Part shown: one piece after another, positions 15,969 to 26,384 of the stretch
Layout: every line of letters begins with the position of its first letter
Position numbering within the stretch: the stretch's first letter is position 1
Source of the DNA: Candidatus Thalassarchaeum sp.
GTDB taxonomy: Archaea > Thermoplasmatota > Poseidoniia > Poseidoniales > Thalassarchaeaceae
Assembly (NCBI GenBank): GCA_022449945.1
Contig: JAKURM010000004.1
Coordinates: forward strand, 1 to 51,727
DNA: 51,727 nt
Direction of reading: 5' to 3'
Notes under the pieces: generated by a model
Databases searched by the model: none
What the model was told of the DNA's origin: nothing
Seen by the model: only the letters and a program-made list of their open reading frames with translations
Translations under genes and position numbers: made by a program

Positions 15969-16042
15969 GGGCCTGTAGCTTAGTCAGGTAGAGCGCCGGG
16001 CTTTTAACCCGGTGGCCGGGGGTTCGAATCCCCTCAGGCCCG
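15969..16042 (+). tRNA. tRNA-Lys (anticodon TTT)
   Basis: A 74-nt cloverleaf. The acceptor stem is GGGCCTG/CAGGCCC with discriminator G at 16042. The D arm is GCTT..GAGC, the anticodon stem CCGGG/CCCGG with loop CTTTTAA, and the T arm GGGGG-TTCGAAT-CCCCT with one G-T pair. CCA is not encoded. No intron. It lies 50 nt upstream of rpoH on the same strand. Confidence 0.97.
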
Positions 16043-16092
16043 CCTGCTTGCTACTCAGGCCCTCGCTTTTCTGGAACCCGGGAGGCGAAATA

Positions 16093-16680
16093 ATGGCCGT
16101 AAAAAGCTCCACTAAGAAGAGACTTGTCGAACTAGGAATCGCGGAAGAGCACGCACACAGATTGGCCGACGACGCCAATCTAGATGCAATCAAGAGGATG
16201 TCAAGGGAACAGGTTGCAAAGAAAGTTGGAATCGAGGATAGCGATTCGGCTCTTGATCAAATAATGGGTGTAATCAGTGAACATGTAGGTTCCCGTAAGA
16301 GGACTAAGAGTAACCGAATTACCATTTCCCGCAAGGCCCTTCTCGAGGAAGATATTCCCAGGGGGGATTTCAGGTTCAATGTACTCAATCATTTCCTTGT
16401 CCCTCATCACGAACTGGTTCCAATCGAATCGGAGGAAACTGAGTTAGCGCCATGGGGGCTAAAGACTTCCGACGTTCACGGAAACAACCGGCTGGCGAAG
16501 GAGCTTCTTCCAAAAATACTGATCACCGATCCTGCAATTCAGGCCATAAAAGAAATGGAGGAGTTGGAAAACGACGAGCTCCCGGCGGGTTGGCTGACGA
16601 ACCGAGTCGTCAGAATCCGAAGGTATAGTAGATCGGCCGGCAGCTCGGTTGCATTTCGCTTGATTGTAGAGAGCGCATGA
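16093..16680 (+). CDS. rpoH: RNA polymerase subunit H with an N-terminal extension shared with RpoA''
   Basis: 195 residues from ATG 16093, with GGGAGG 7 nt upstream; longer frames would start inside tRNA-Lys. The C-terminal half is RpoH (Rpo5): FNVLNHFLVPHHELVP, then LPKILITDPAIQAI and the final VVRIRRYSRSAGSSVAFRLIVE. Usual archaeal RpoH is about 80 residues, so roughly 80 are added in front. This extension (LVELGIAEEHAHRLADD, then MSREQVAKKVGIED) looks like paired helix-hairpin-helix units followed by a basic linker, and it is clearly homologous to the first 60 residues of RpoA''. Two further inserted segments lie within the RpoH part. The stop overlaps the rpoB ATG by 4 nt. Confidence 0.93.
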   Translation: MAVKSSTKKRLVELGIAEEHAHRLADDANLDAIKRMSREQVAKKVGIEDSDSALDQIMGVISEHVGSRKRTKSNRITISRKALLEEDIPRGDFRFNVLNHFLVPHHELVPIESEETELAPWGLKTSDVHGNNRLAKELLPKILITDPAIQAIKEMEELENDELPAGWLTNRVVRIRRYSRSAGSSVAFRLIVESA

Positions 16681-19600
16681 TTAGGGGTGAAAAAGTGAAG
16701 GAGATAGTTGAGAGTTATTTCAAGCAAAGAAGTCTGGTTAATCACCAGTTGGCGTCATACAACGATTGCATTCCCATTGGAGATGGGAAGGAAAGCCGAA
16801 TGGAGTCCATTGTCAGGAATATCAAGATTGGGAGCGATGAGCATTTTGATGATGACGAGGGTGGCTTGGTTAAACTCGATCTTCTCGACAAGGAGATTGT
16901 TGTAAGGCTGAAGAATTTGAGATTAGGGCGCCCCACGATAAAGGAGGCCAATGGGGCTGAGCATCCCGCTACTCCCCTAGAGTGCCGAATCCGAAAACTT
17001 ACTTATTTTTCTCCAGTATACCTCGACTTCAAGATTTATCGTGACGATTTACCTCCCTCTCCAGGCGCAGAACTTGGTTACCTCGAGGAGAAGGGAGTCC
17101 ATATTGGCAACTTGCCGATAATGGTACGCTCTGCTAGGTGCAACCTTCATGCCGGACATATCGATGAGAATCGGAGACTCTCCCCCGAGTCCTCGGATGA
17201 AGACGCTGAGCGCTACCAGAAGCTCCTTAGAAAATCCGGTGAAGATCCACTAGATCCGGGTGGATATTTCATCATCAATGGCACCGAAAGAGTCCTAATC
17301 TCGATGGAAGATCTGGCTCCGAACCGAGTAACAGTTGAGAAGAACAAGAAATATGCACATGAGACGCAGGTCGCAAAAATCTTCTCCCAGAAAGATGGAG
17401 TTCGGAAGCCCCTGAACGTCGAGAAGAGAAGGGACGGGATGTTAATGGTCAAGATTCCCAGTGCCGGAACCACACCAGTTCCATTGGTGTTACTCATGCG
17501 AGCATTGGGTGTTGAGAACGACAGGGAGATTTTCGCTTCAATTGCAGGTCCACCCGAGGCAATGAAATACACTGTTGCCAACCTAAATGATCTAAGGGAC
17601 AACGACGAATATGGGGTCGATACGTGCGATGAAGCCCTTGGTTGGCTTGAGAAGAAATTCGCCGCCGGCCAGCAGAAGGAATACCGTGAGTCACGGATCC
17701 AGAACCTGCTAGATAACGAACTCCTTCCTCATTTGGGTTCTACCTTCGAAAATAGAGAGAAGAAGGCCATTTTCTTGGGAAGAATCGCACGGCAAGTTCT
17801 GGAAATGGCAATTAAGGACAAGGATCCCAATGACAAGGATCACTATGCCAATAAGCGAGTAAGACTAGCAGGAGACCTGGTAGAGGATCTGTTCCGTGTC
17901 AGCTTACAGCAACTTGCCCGGGATCTAAAATATCAGTTGGAAAGGCATCACAACCGAAAGAGGGAGCTTCGAATATCCTCCTGCCTTAGGCCAGACGTGC
18001 TTACCACCAAAATCATGCATGCCCTTGCGACAGGAAACTGGGTGGGTGGTAGATCGGGTGTTAGCCAGCTGCTGGATCGTACTACATACCTGTCTGCACT
18101 ATCCCATCTGAGGCGAGTTACCAGTCCTCTAGTTCGGAGCCAACCACACTTCGAGGCTAGGGATCTCCACCCAACGCAATGGGGTCGACTTTGTCCAAAT
18201 GAGACGCCGGAAGGACAGAATTGCGGCCTTGTAAAGAACGGTGCCCAGATGATAGACATTTCTGAAGAAGTTCCCGAAGCAGACGTCAAAGATTTGCTAA
18301 AGGAGGCTGGAGTTAATGACAATCCAGATGGTTGGGCGGATGGCTCAAGGATTCACGTTAATGGGGATATATTCGGACTACACAAGAGGCCACACAAACT
18401 AGTGAGCCAATTCAAGAGAAGAAGACGCTCGGGAAGGATAAGGCCAGAAGTCAGCATAGGTAATGACTTGGAGAACAGTGATGTCTTCATCAATTCTGAT
18501 CGCGGTAGTATGCTACGTCCCCTGCTAATCATAGAACACGGCAGCCTTCAGATAACAAAGATGCATTTGGAGGGACTGAGGTCCGGTGAAATTTCATTTT
18601 CCGACTTAGTCTCAGGTGGAGTAATTGAATGGGTCGATGCCGAAGAAGAGGAAGATCTTCTGATTGCACCCAGGCCGTTTGACCTGCCGGCAGAGTCACC
18701 TAGGAATAAGAGGCCGATTAACCCATCCAAGGTTCAGTGGACAAACCTTGGAGAAATGGGCAAGGACTCTGACGGAAAGCCCGTACCACTATCTTACGCG
18801 CAATTGATTGCCGAGGTACAGATGCCCAATGGAGAGACGAAGAACGAGAAGTTCAGAGTCCCGCTGAACTACTACCAAGAGAATATTGATGCCCTAAAAA
18901 GGAAAGAAAAGAAAGGCAACACTGTACTAGTATACACCCATGTGGAGATTGACCCCCAACTAATTCTCGGAGTCTGTGCTTCTCTGGTTCCATACCCGGA
19001 ACACAATTCCACTCCGCGTGTAACCGGTGGAACTGCCATGGTAAAGCAAAGCCTTGGGGTGGCCAGTGCGAACTTTCGCCTTAGACCCGATACCAGAGCC
19101 CACGTGATGCACTACCCACAGAGGTCAATTGTTGGCACTCGTGCTATGCAGTCCACGAACTTCGACCAAAGGCCAGGCGGGCAAAATTACGTTGTCGCCA
19201 TAGTTAGCCATCACGGTTACAATATGCAGGACGCCGTAATTATGAATCGCTCTTCGGTGGAGAGGGCCCTAGGAAGGTCAGCATTCGTTCGTACATACAA
19301 TGCCGAGAATAAGAGATTCCCAGGAGGGCAGGAAGAGAGGATTGAGATCCCAGGAACCGGATTAGATGAGATCAAGGGACTCAAGTCATGGGATTCATAC
19401 TCGCACCTAGAGAGGGACGGCCTACCCGTTCCAGAGGAGGAACTGACCAGCGAAGAGGGAGGCCGATCAATTCTTGTTGGCAAGACCAGCCCTCCAAGAT
19501 TCCTCGAGGAGGCTCATGGGGCGTTTTTGCAAGCGCAAGAGAGACGAGAGTCATCCATGCTTGTTAGGCATGGGGAGAAGGGCTGGGTAGACAATGTATA

Positions 19601-20414
19601 CGTCACCGAATCTCTCGATTCCGGTAGACTAGTAAGGATTACACTTCGAACAAACAAGATTCCGGAGCTTGGAGATAAGTTTGCAAGTAGGCACGGTCAG
19701 AAGGGAATCATTGGCAGGCTCGTAAACCAAGAGGACATGCCATTCACCGAGGATGGAGTAATCCCTGATCTTCTGATAAATCCTCATGCAATTCCATCTA
19801 GGATGACTGTCGCACACGTATTGGAGATGATAGGTGGCAAGGTCGGCTCAATGGAAGGTAGGAGAATTGACGGTACCGCCTTCACAGGTGAGAAAGAAGA
19901 GTCACTAAGATCCGGCCTACTCCGAAACGGACTAAAGCATACTGGGAGGGAACAAATGATCAACGGAGAAACCGGAGAAAACTTCCCTGTTGATACCTTT
20001 GTAGGGGTGATATACTACCAGAGACTACACCACTTGGTAAGCAGCAAACTGCATGCCAGAAGCAGAGGAAGGGTCCAGATTCTAACTAGGCAACCAACGG
20101 AGGGAAGGGCTAGGCAAGGTGGCCTCAGGTTTGGTGAAATGGAGAGGGACTGCCTCATCTCACACGGGGCATCGATGGTGATCAAAGACCGACTTCTTGA
20201 TGAATCCGATGGCTGGAACCTCATGGTTTGCAATACTCCCCGTTGTGGGCATGTAGCCTACTACGACTGGAAGCGAAGAACCAGTGTTTGCCCGGTCTGC
20301 GGAGATAGGGCCGATGTCCATTCCGTACAGACTTCGTATGCATTCAAACTACTCCTGGATGAGATGAAGAGCTTGGGTGTTGCCATGAGGCTGGAACTGG
20401 AGGATCGAAGATGA
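16677..20414 (+). CDS. rpoB: RNA polymerase subunit B, unsplit
   Basis: Second-largest catalytic-core subunit of the archaeal RNA polymerase, 1245 residues in one chain (many methanogens and halophiles have B'' and B' as two genes). Landmarks: LVNHQLASYNDCIP near the N-terminus, NGTERVLISMEDLAPNR, LHPTQWGRLCPNETPEGQNCGLVKN, GDKFASRHGQKGIIG, and a C-terminal zinc site CNTPRCGHVAYYDWKRRTSVCPVCGD. The ATG overlaps the rpoH stop; an in-frame GTG at 16695 has a better-spaced GGGGTG before it, so translation could start there. The 3' end overlaps rpoA' by 4 nt. Confidence 0.97.
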   Translation: MIRGEKVKEIVESYFKQRSLVNHQLASYNDCIPIGDGKESRMESIVRNIKIGSDEHFDDDEGGLVKLDLLDKEIVVRLKNLRLGRPTIKEANGAEHPATPLECRIRKLTYFSPVYLDFKIYRDDLPPSPGAELGYLEEKGVHIGNLPIMVRSARCNLHAGHIDENRRLSPESSDEDAERYQKLLRKSGEDPLDPGGYFIINGTERVLISMEDLAPNRVTVEKNKKYAHETQVAKIFSQKDGVRKPLNVEKRRDGMLMVKIPSAGTTPVPLVLLMRALGVENDREIFASIAGPPEAMKYTVANLNDLRDNDEYGVDTCDEALGWLEKKFAAGQQKEYRESRIQNLLDNELLPHLGSTFENREKKAIFLGRIARQVLEMAIKDKDPNDKDHYANKRVRLAGDLVEDLFRVSLQQLARDLKYQLERHHNRKRELRISSCLRPDVLTTKIMHALATGNWVGGRSGVSQLLDRTTYLSALSHLRRVTSPLVRSQPHFEARDLHPTQWGRLCPNETPEGQNCGLVKNGAQMIDISEEVPEADVKDLLKEAGVNDNPDGWADGSRIHVNGDIFGLHKRPHKLVSQFKRRRRSGRIRPEVSIGNDLENSDVFINSDRGSMLRPLLIIEHGSLQITKMHLEGLRSGEISFSDLVSGGVIEWVDAEEEEDLLIAPRPFDLPAESPRNKRPINPSKVQWTNLGEMGKDSDGKPVPLSYAQLIAEVQMPNGETKNEKFRVPLNYYQENIDALKRKEKKGNTVLVYTHVEIDPQLILGVCASLVPYPEHNSTPRVTGGTAMVKQSLGVASANFRLRPDTRAHVMHYPQRSIVGTRAMQSTNFDQRPGGQNYVVAIVSHHGYNMQDAVIMNRSSVERALGRSAFVRTYNAENKRFPGGQEERIEIPGTGLDEIKGLKSWDSYSHLERDGLPVPEEELTSEEGGRSILVGKTSPPRFLEEAHGAFLQAQERRESSMLVRHGEKGWVDNVYVTESLDSGRLVRITLRTNKIPELGDKFASRHGQKGIIGRLVNQEDMPFTEDGVIPDLLINPHAIPSRMTVAHVLEMIGGKVGSMEGRRIDGTAFTGEKEESLRSGLLRNGLKHTGREQMINGETGENFPVDTFVGVIYYQRLHHLVSSKLHARSRGRVQILTRQPTEGRARQGGLRFGEMERDCLISHGASMVIKDRLLDESDGWNLMVCNTPRCGHVAYYDWKRRTSVCPVCGDRADVHSVQTSYAFKLLLDEMKSLGVAMRLELEDRR

Positions 20415-23400
20415 GTGCACGCGACGCAGCAAAGATTCCAAAGCGAATCGACTCAATCAGGTTCACCCTTATGGATCCGAATGAAATAAGGAAGATGTCA
20501 TCAGTAGAGGTAAAGACGGCGGACACTTACAAGGACGATGGCCATGCATTCAAGCAGGGTTTGATGGATCCAAAGATGGGGGTCATTGATCCTGGAATAA
20601 GGTGCGAGACATGTGGCAACAAGCACGAGGAGTGCCCCAGCCACTTCGGACACATTGCTCTAGAGCTCCCCGTGATGCACATCGGCTTCACTAACCTAAT
20701 CAAGAACTGCCTAAAGTCAACATGCAATTCTTGCAGCAAGGTCCTGTTACTGGACGCCGCCGAAACCCACCCAACCGATCCGGAAAAGTCCGAACAGGAT
20801 TACTACAGGGACAAGGTGCATGACATCATTCTCAAGCACGGCGTCGGCGGTCGTGAATTCAAGAAAGTCATCAAGGATATCGAGACCGTTTGCTCTAGTG
20901 CCAAGAGGGCCATCTGCATGCATTGCGGCGCTGAACAGGGCAAGATAATCTTGGACAAGCCTACGACCTTCAAAGAGAAGAAGGCCGACAAGGGCGAGCA
21001 CAAGCTGAATGCTAGGGACATAAGAGAGTGGCTAGAGAAAATTCCTGACGAGCACTTAATTTTCGTTGGAATGGAGAAGGATGTGAGCAGGCCCGAATGG
21101 ACGATCATGAAGGTTCTGCCTGTCCCGCCGATAACCGTTCGGCCCTCTATTACTCTTGAGAGTGGAGACAGATCGGAAGATGACTTGACACACAAACTAG
21201 TCGATGTACTTAGGATCAACCAGCGGCTACGAGAAAATCGTGACTCTGGGGCACCACAGCTAATTGTGGAAGACCTATGGGAGTTACTTCAGTATCACTG
21301 CACAACTTATTTTGACAACCAAACCAGTGGAATACCACCAGCACGCCATCGGTCCGGAAGGCCCCTGAAGACACTTTCTCAGAGACTGAAAGGAAAAGAG
21401 GGAAGGTTCCGTAGCAACCTCTCTGGAAAGAGGGTCAACTTCTGTGCCAGAACTGTCATCAGCCCCGACCCCAATCTTGGAATTAACGAGGTCGGGGTCC
21501 CCGTAACAACAGCAAAGGAACTAACGGTCCCAATCAGGGTTACCAGCCGAAATAGAGAACAGTTGCGGCAGATGATTCTACGCGGTCCAGATGTTCACCC
21601 TGGAGTAAATTACATTATCCGAGGAGATCGATTCCGCGTCCGAATTACCGATCGAACTAAGTTCATCTGGTCAGGATTCAGATGCCTCAATCCGGAATGC
21701 CATTCTGGTAGCGAGGAAGAGCCATACATGGGTTACCAACCGGAGTTGAACCAAGTCCTACCTGCACCCAATTTCCTTCCAGGCCTAGTACTAAAGGAGC
21801 AAATGCGGAGGGATCACATTACTGACGAGCTTCAGAAAGAGTGGAGCGTCGACCTCGAAGCGACTTTGTCTAACCTAAGGGGCGAGGATTTGAGTGGCAA
21901 CCAACTTCCTGAAGACGATCCCAATGCTGTAATACATCATCGTTGGAAGTGGGAAGTAGAGAACCCGGACGACTACCTACCCGAGTATCTAGAAGTACGT
22001 TGCCCACACTGTGGGAGTCCCGAGGTAGAGGATGAACACGGCAATGTCTTCCCTACTGATGTTGAGGACAGACTCAGCACTTACGATAGGGATGGAAACC
22101 CCCGTCCGGGGGTGGTCGTAGAACGCCATCTGATTGATGGTGATGTTGCGATTTTCAACCGGCAACCATCATTGCACAGGATGTCAATGCTAGTTCATGA
22201 AATTAGAGTCATGGAAGGTAAGACATTCCGCTTCAACCTTGCTGATTGTACTCCCTACAACGCAGATTTCGATGGAGATGAAATGAACCTACATGTAATT
22301 CAGAGCGAGGAAGCAAGGGCCGAAGCCCGAATCCTTATGCGAGTGCAGGAGCACATAATTTCCCCAAGGTATGGTGGAAGCGTTATCGGTGGGATACACG
22401 ACCACATCACCGGGGCTTACTTGCTAACGCATGGGGAAGCATTCCTCCCTCGCCAGGCTGCTCTGGACGTACTGAGCTCCATAGGGTGGGATGGCAATCT
22501 TCCCGAACCGGTGGAAAGGAATGGACAAGTCGGTTACTTTGGAAATGAGATTTTCAGCCTTCTAGTCCGAGGGGGCTTTGAACTGAACTTCAAGAATCGC
22601 GCGGGCGAGCCCGTTTCCGTGACGGCCGGCGACGTCTCCGGTGCCATTGACAAGCGCGGAATCGGGGCCGAGGATGGAAGGCTCCTAGATGCCGTGGTAC
22701 AGACTCACGGAACAGATACCGGTGCTGAGTTCATCAATAAGATGACTAAAATGACCATTGCAATATGTACAGCTATGGGATTCACCACTGGAATTGATGA
22801 CGAAGATCTGCCCCCGGAGGCAAAGGATGAGATTGATAGAATTAACCGAGCTGCCAGTGAGAAGGTAGACGAAGAACTTGCCAGTTTCGGAAAAGATGGC
22901 AGGAAGTACGAGGCCAGACCAGGGCGAACGCCACTGGAGACCCTTGAAGAGAATATTTTGACGATTCTTGACGAGGGCAAAGCCGAGACCGGAAATGTAG
23001 CAAAATCACTGTTGGGAGAAAATAACTCGGCGGTTTTGATGGCAACATCCGGAGCTAGGGGTTCTATGGACAATCTCGCTATGATGGCCGGCTCCATTGG
23101 TCAGCCAAAGGTTAGGGGCAAGCGACTAGAGAGGGGGTATCAGGATCGAGTTCTTTCACACTTCCCTAGGAATGTCAAGGGCGCCAAAGAGAAGGGGTTC
23201 GTCTCTTCTTCTTTCAAGAGTGGCCTCGAGCCTACGGAGTTCTTCATGCTGTCTGTCTCAGGAAGGGAATCCCTTGTGGACACTGCAGTTAGGACTAGTA
23301 AGTCAGGTTACATGCAGAGGAGGCTGATTAACGCAATGGACGATCTAAAGGTAGCAGATGATGACAGGGCTTCTGTCAGGAACACCGCCAACAGAATCAT

Positions 23401-23506
23401 CCAGTTCGAGTACGGCGAGGATGGCATTGATCCTGCAAGGAGCCGTAAGGGAAGCCCATTCGATGTCAACCAAGTCCTGAACGATGCGCTTGGAGGTGGT
23501 AAGTGA
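20411..23506 (+). CDS. rpoA1: RNA polymerase subunit A' with a zinc-binding insertion
   Basis: N-terminal part of the largest catalytic subunit, 1031 residues; archaeal A' is usually about 870-910. The catalytic [10 protein letters not shown] is at 617-626, with magnesium-binding Asp619/621/623. The N-terminal zinc motif is [17 protein letters not shown], and [12 protein letters not shown] is also canonical. Between about residues 422 and 565, where relatives have a short loop before the ERHLxDGD segment, there is an insertion of over 100 residues. It holds CLNPEC and CPHC cysteine pairs that could form an additional zinc ribbon, and it accounts for most of the excess length. The stop overlaps the rpoA'' start region. 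Confidence 0.97.
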   Translation: MSARDAAKIPKRIDSIRFTLMDPNEIRKMSSVEVKTADTYKDDGHAFKQGLMDPKMGVIDPGIRCETCGNKHEECPSHFGHIALELPVMHIGFTNLIKNCLKSTCNSCSKVLLLDAAETHPTDPEKSEQDYYRDKVHDIILKHGVGGREFKKVIKDIETVCSSAKRAICMHCGAEQGKIILDKPTTFKEKKADKGEHKLNARDIREWLEKIPDEHLIFVGMEKDVSRPEWTIMKVLPVPPITVRPSITLESGDRSEDDLTHKLVDVLRINQRLRENRDSGAPQLIVEDLWELLQYHCTTYFDNQTSGIPPARHRSGRPLKTLSQRLKGKEGRFRSNLSGKRVNFCARTVISPDPNLGINEVGVPVTTAKELTVPIRVTSRNREQLRQMILRGPDVHPGVNYIIRGDRFRVRITDRTKFIWSGFRCLNPECHSGSEEEPYMGYQPELNQVLPAPNFLPGLVLKEQMRRDHITDELQKEWSVDLEATLSNLRGEDLSGNQLPEDDPNAVIHHRWKWEVENPDDYLPEYLEVRCPHCGSPEVEDEHGNVFPTDVEDRLSTYDRDGNPRPGVVVERHLIDGDVAIFNRQPSLHRMSMLVHEIRVMEGKTFRFNLADCTPYNADFDGDEMNLHVIQSEEARAEARILMRVQEHIISPRYGGSVIGGIHDHITGAYLLTHGEAFLPRQAALDVLSSIGWDGNLPEPVERNGQVGYFGNEIFSLLVRGGFELNFKNRAGEPVSVTAGDVSGAIDKRGIGAEDGRLLDAVVQTHGTDTGAEFINKMTKMTIAICTAMGFTTGIDDEDLPPEAKDEIDRINRAASEKVDEELASFGKDGRKYEARPGRTPLETLEENILTILDEGKAETGNVAKSLLGENNSAVLMATSGARGSMDNLAMMAGSIGQPKVRGKRLERGYQDRVLSHFPRNVKGAKEKGFVSSSFKSGLEPTEFFMLSVSGRESLVDTAVRTSKSGYMQRRLINAMDDLKVADDDRASVRNTANRIIQFEYGEDGIDPARSRKGSPFDVNQVLNDALGGGK

Positions 23507-25086
23507 TGGTTGTAAAGAGTGCCACCAAGAAGAAACTGATGGACTTGGGAATCGAGGAGGAGTACGCTCACAAGTTGGCAGATGACAAGAAGTGGGATGA
23601 CGTCAAGGGCCTCTCTCCAGGGCAGATTGCACAGATTTGTGGCATAGACTCTGGGACGTCCCAAAGAATCCACGAGGTTATGGCAAACTCTGCTAAGTCC
23701 AGTCGGGCTTCTACAGCGACATCTGAGAAGACGATTGTTCGCAGAAGAACAGTTTCTAGGTCTCGTAGAATGAAGAGGTCCCTTCCCCTGGAGGAATATG
23801 ACCAAGAGTCTAAGATTATCCAAATCGGACGTGACGTGGACTCAGATGACGAGATGTACCTAAAGCTATCAAAGGCTGCTAGTGATGCTAATGCTGGCAT
23901 GACTCCTAGAATGCTAGACGATCTTGTCAAGGGCTTGGAGAAGAGGGGAGAGAAGAAGTTTACCGATGCGAAGGCAAGGAAGATTATCCAGTCCGCCATG
24001 AGCTTTGCCAGTGAGTCCAAGGCAGTACCATACGAGGCTGTGGGAATCACAAGAGCCCAGTCTATTGGAGAACCAGGTACACAAATGACCATGAGGACAT
24101 TCCACTACGCAGGAGTAGCAACGGTGAATGTGACCCAAGGTCTTCCTCGAATTATCGAAATAGTCGATGCTAGGAAAGTCCCTAAAACACCAACAATGAT
24201 CATCTATCTTGATGAACAGAACGCAAAGAAAAAGCCTCTTCGGACAAACGAGAAATTAGTCCGAAATATAGCAGCTGCACTCGAGACCACAACAGCCACT
24301 GATATTGCTGCCATCGATGTAGACGTGGCCCAGAGGAACATCAGCCTACAACTGAATAATAGCAATATGAAGCTGAAAAAGATGACTGGCGCTGAGGTTC
24401 GTGATAAACTATCAAGGGCATTGAGGCTATATGTTCAGGCAGACAATGATGACCGCCCCAAGTCACTTCGTATTATTCCTGGAGTCACAAAGGAAGATGA
24501 TCTGGCGTCCTTAGCCTCTGATCCGCCAACCTATACCGCACTACTCCAACTAGAGGACAAGATCAAGAAACTCAGACTTAAGGGACTTCCTGGAATTTCC
24601 AGGGCTAACGTCCAGGGCCCGGTTGCTGAAACAGGTGAGTATTACATCTCCACTATTGGCTCCAATCTTTCTAAAGTGAGTGAGTTTGCCGGAATAGACA
24701 AATCAAGGACATACACAAACAACATCAACGAAATTCATGACTACCTAGGAATCGAGGCTGCTCGGCAGGCGATTATCAACGAGATGTGGGATACTCTTGA
24801 GGGAGCCGGTCTAGATGTAGATGTCCGTCATCTGATAATGGTCTCAGACGTTATGACAAATGGTGGCGAAGTTCGGGCCATTGGTCGGCATGGAGTTAGC
24901 GGTACTAAGCACTCAATTCTTGCACGTTCAGCCTTCGAGGTGACCGTCACGCACCTCCTTAAGGCTGGGATTATTGGCGAGAGAGATATGCTTTCTGGAG
25001 TAACCGAGAATATCATTGTTGGCCAGCCAGTAGCTTTGGGTACGGGAAGCGTTGAACTGTATTACATCCCTGAGGCAACTAATTGA
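23506..25086 (+). CDS. rpoA2: RNA polymerase subunit A'' with an N-terminal extension shared with RpoH
   Basis: C-terminal part of the largest subunit (clamp and jaw base, trigger-loop region), 526 residues against roughly 380-400 in most archaea. The core begins near residue 120 and contains [20 protein letters not shown] and [12 protein letters not shown]. The added N-terminal region ([25 protein letters not shown], then [13 protein letters not shown]) matches the RpoH extension position by position. A Ser/Arg-rich linker follows. ATG 23506 is chosen: GGAGGTG lies 7 nt upstream and the N-terminus then aligns with RpoH. Next gene rpl30e starts 9 nt after the stop. Confidence 0.96.
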   Translation: MVVKSATKKKLMDLGIEEEYAHKLADDKKWDDVKGLSPGQIAQICGIDSGTSQRIHEVMANSAKSSRASTATSEKTIVRRRTVSRSRRMKRSLPLEEYDQESKIIQIGRDVDSDDEMYLKLSKAASDANAGMTPRMLDDLVKGLEKRGEKKFTDAKARKIIQSAMSFASESKAVPYEAVGITRAQSIGEPGTQMTMRTFHYAGVATVNVTQGLPRIIEIVDARKVPKTPTMIIYLDEQNAKKKPLRTNEKLVRNIAAALETTTATDIAAIDVDVAQRNISLQLNNSNMKLKKMTGAEVRDKLSRALRLYVQADNDDRPKSLRIIPGVTKEDDLASLASDPPTYTALLQLEDKIKKLRLKGLPGISRANVQGPVAETGEYYISTIGSNLSKVSEFAGIDKSRTYTNNINEIHDYLGIEAARQAIINEMWDTLEGAGLDVDVRHLIMVSDVMTNGGEVRAIGRHGVSGTKHSILARSAFEVTVTHLLKAGIIGERDMLSGVTENIIVGQPVALGTGSVELYYIPEATN

Positions 25087-25095
25087 GGTGAGAAG

Positions 25096-25392
25096 ATGGA
25101 TATTGCCAGGCAGTTAAAGCAAGCTATCAACTCCGGAAGTATCATTTTCGGTCAGAGGCAAACATCATCTTACTGCTCCAAGGGCGATGCGAAACTGGTC
25201 TTACTAGCCGCAAATTGCCCGGAGTCATACATTGACGACTTACGAAACGCATTTCCTAAAGTTCCCGTCCATCAACTCACATTGGTGAACAGGCAATTAG
25301 GTGCTGCCTGTGGTAGGCCATTTCCAGTTAGTGCATTGTGCGTCATTGATCCCGGCCAGAGTGATTTGATGCAACTGGCTCCCAATTTATGA
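25096..25392 (+). CDS. rpl30e: Ribosomal protein L30e
   Basis: 98 residues of the L7Ae/L30e fold. KSAKLVIL-like KGDAKLVLLAANCPESYIDDL, then the helix and VPVHQLTLVNRQLGAACGRPFPVSALCVIDPG, match L30e. It follows rpoA'' as in most archaeal genomes. GAGGTGAGAAG stands just before the ATG. The usual next genes (nusA, S12, S7) are absent; a hairpin follows and then an unknown gene. One of the clearest small ribosomal proteins in the window. Confidence 0.9.
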   Translation: MDIARQLKQAINSGSIIFGQRQTSSYCSKGDAKLVLLAANCPESYIDDLRNAFPKVPVHQLTLVNRQLGAACGRPFPVSALCVIDPGQSDLMQLAPNL

Positions 25393-25397
25393 TTACG

Positions 25398-25419
25398 AAT
25401 TGCCACTGAACTGGCAATT
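25398..25419 (+). terminator. Hairpin after rpl30e, possible terminator of the RNA polymerase operon
   Basis: AATTGCCA and TGGCAATT form a perfect 8-bp stem with a 6-nt loop, ending in a short TTTT run, 6 bases after the L30e stop. Archaeal termination depends mainly on T-runs, so its effect is uncertain. Confidence 0.5.
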
Positions 25420-25460
25420 TTCTGGGTTCGGTTCAAAGTCATAACGGCTCCCCTAGCATC

Positions 25461-26384
25461 ATGGAGGATACAATCCGGGGTATACTGGAAACCAGAGGGG
25501 TATCTCTGAAGAACCCTGAGATCGAGAAAGTGATCACTGGATTCTCCTGTCTGGGGGTGGCTCCTAGGGTTTCGGAGATTGACACTTCGGAGGGAGATGT
25601 GCACGTGTGGATAATTTCTCCCAATAGTCTACCAATTAGAGGCAATGAACTAATTCGCTGGGGATTCAGTGCCCCTAAGGGAAGACATTGGCTACTTAGC
25701 CTTCGAGAGGTCCCTTCTGGACTAGTTGAAATCGATGGATTAGAATACGTAATTTGGACTCCTGAAAGGGTGACCAAATGGATTGGAGAAGCGGTACTTT
25801 CAGGGGATATGAAAGCACAGCCAACGCATGAAATAGAAACAGATTCTCCCGATTCGGAGAATGAGGAGAACAACCCGGGCTTCCCCGATATGGCCATGCG
25901 ACCAAGGCTCGAAATCGAGAATTGGCTATCTCAGAGGGGGCTTGATGGGGAACAATACAATCCGGTCTTTCTCGAAGCAAAGATTTGGGAAGTTTCAGGA
26001 AATCTGATTGGCCCAAATGGCGAATTGGAAGGCGGTAATTGGAAACTATACGAAGATCCATGGACACGGACTCTTTCGATACTAGAACCTGATGAATTAT
26101 CCGCAAATCCGCCCAATTTACGAGTTATATCCCCCCCTGCTAAGAGTTGGCTTACCCAATCCAGACTTTCCGAGGAAGCCTCGAAATTACTTGAGATACG
26201 ACGAAAGGGCGAAACGGACATTTCCGGTTCAAGCACAGTTAGAAGTATGCTATTACAAAGATGGTCCCTCGATACCTCCAGTTCGACTTTCGCCGAATTC
26301 CGGCTTTTCCTACCTGCATGGATTGTGTCGAATCCAGATGAGTCCGTCCTTCATGCCCGTAATGGACGAACGTACGAGATTTAG
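25461..26384 (+). CDS. Unknown protein at the position usually held by nusA
   Basis: 307 residues, acidic, no signal peptide or membrane helix, so probably cytoplasmic. An N-terminal alpha/beta-looking domain (about 1-115) is joined by an acidic Asp/Glu/Ser-rich linker (115-135) to a second domain (about 140-307), with the LRVISPPAKSWL segment and several Trp residues. I find no KH-domain GxxG or other NusA feature. It overlaps the end of the coiled-coil operon on the other strand by 4 nt. The upstream hairpin suggests it is transcribed separately from the polymerase genes. Function unknown. Confidence 0.6.
   Translation: MEDTIRGILETRGVSLKNPEIEKVITGFSCLGVAPRVSEIDTSEGDVHVWIISPNSLPIRGNELIRWGFSAPKGRHWLLSLREVPSGLVEIDGLEYVIWTPERVTKWIGEAVLSGDMKAQPTHEIETDSPDSENEENNPGFPDMAMRPRLEIENWLSQRGLDGEQYNPVFLEAKIWEVSGNLIGPNGELEGGNWKLYEDPWTRTLSILEPDELSANPPNLRVISPPAKSWLTQSRLSEEASKLLEIRRKGETDISGSSTVRSMLLQRWSLDTSSSTFAEFRLFLPAWIVSNPDESVLHARNGRTYEI

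Noticed and set aside
16012-16092. Longer RpoH start within tRNA-Lys
   Set aside because: The frame before 16093 is tRNA sequence; ATG 16093 has GGGAGG at correct spacing and matches the RpoA'' N-terminus.
25461-26384. NusA at the expected operon position
   Set aside because: No KH-domain GxxG motif or length match; sequence composition is unlike NusA.
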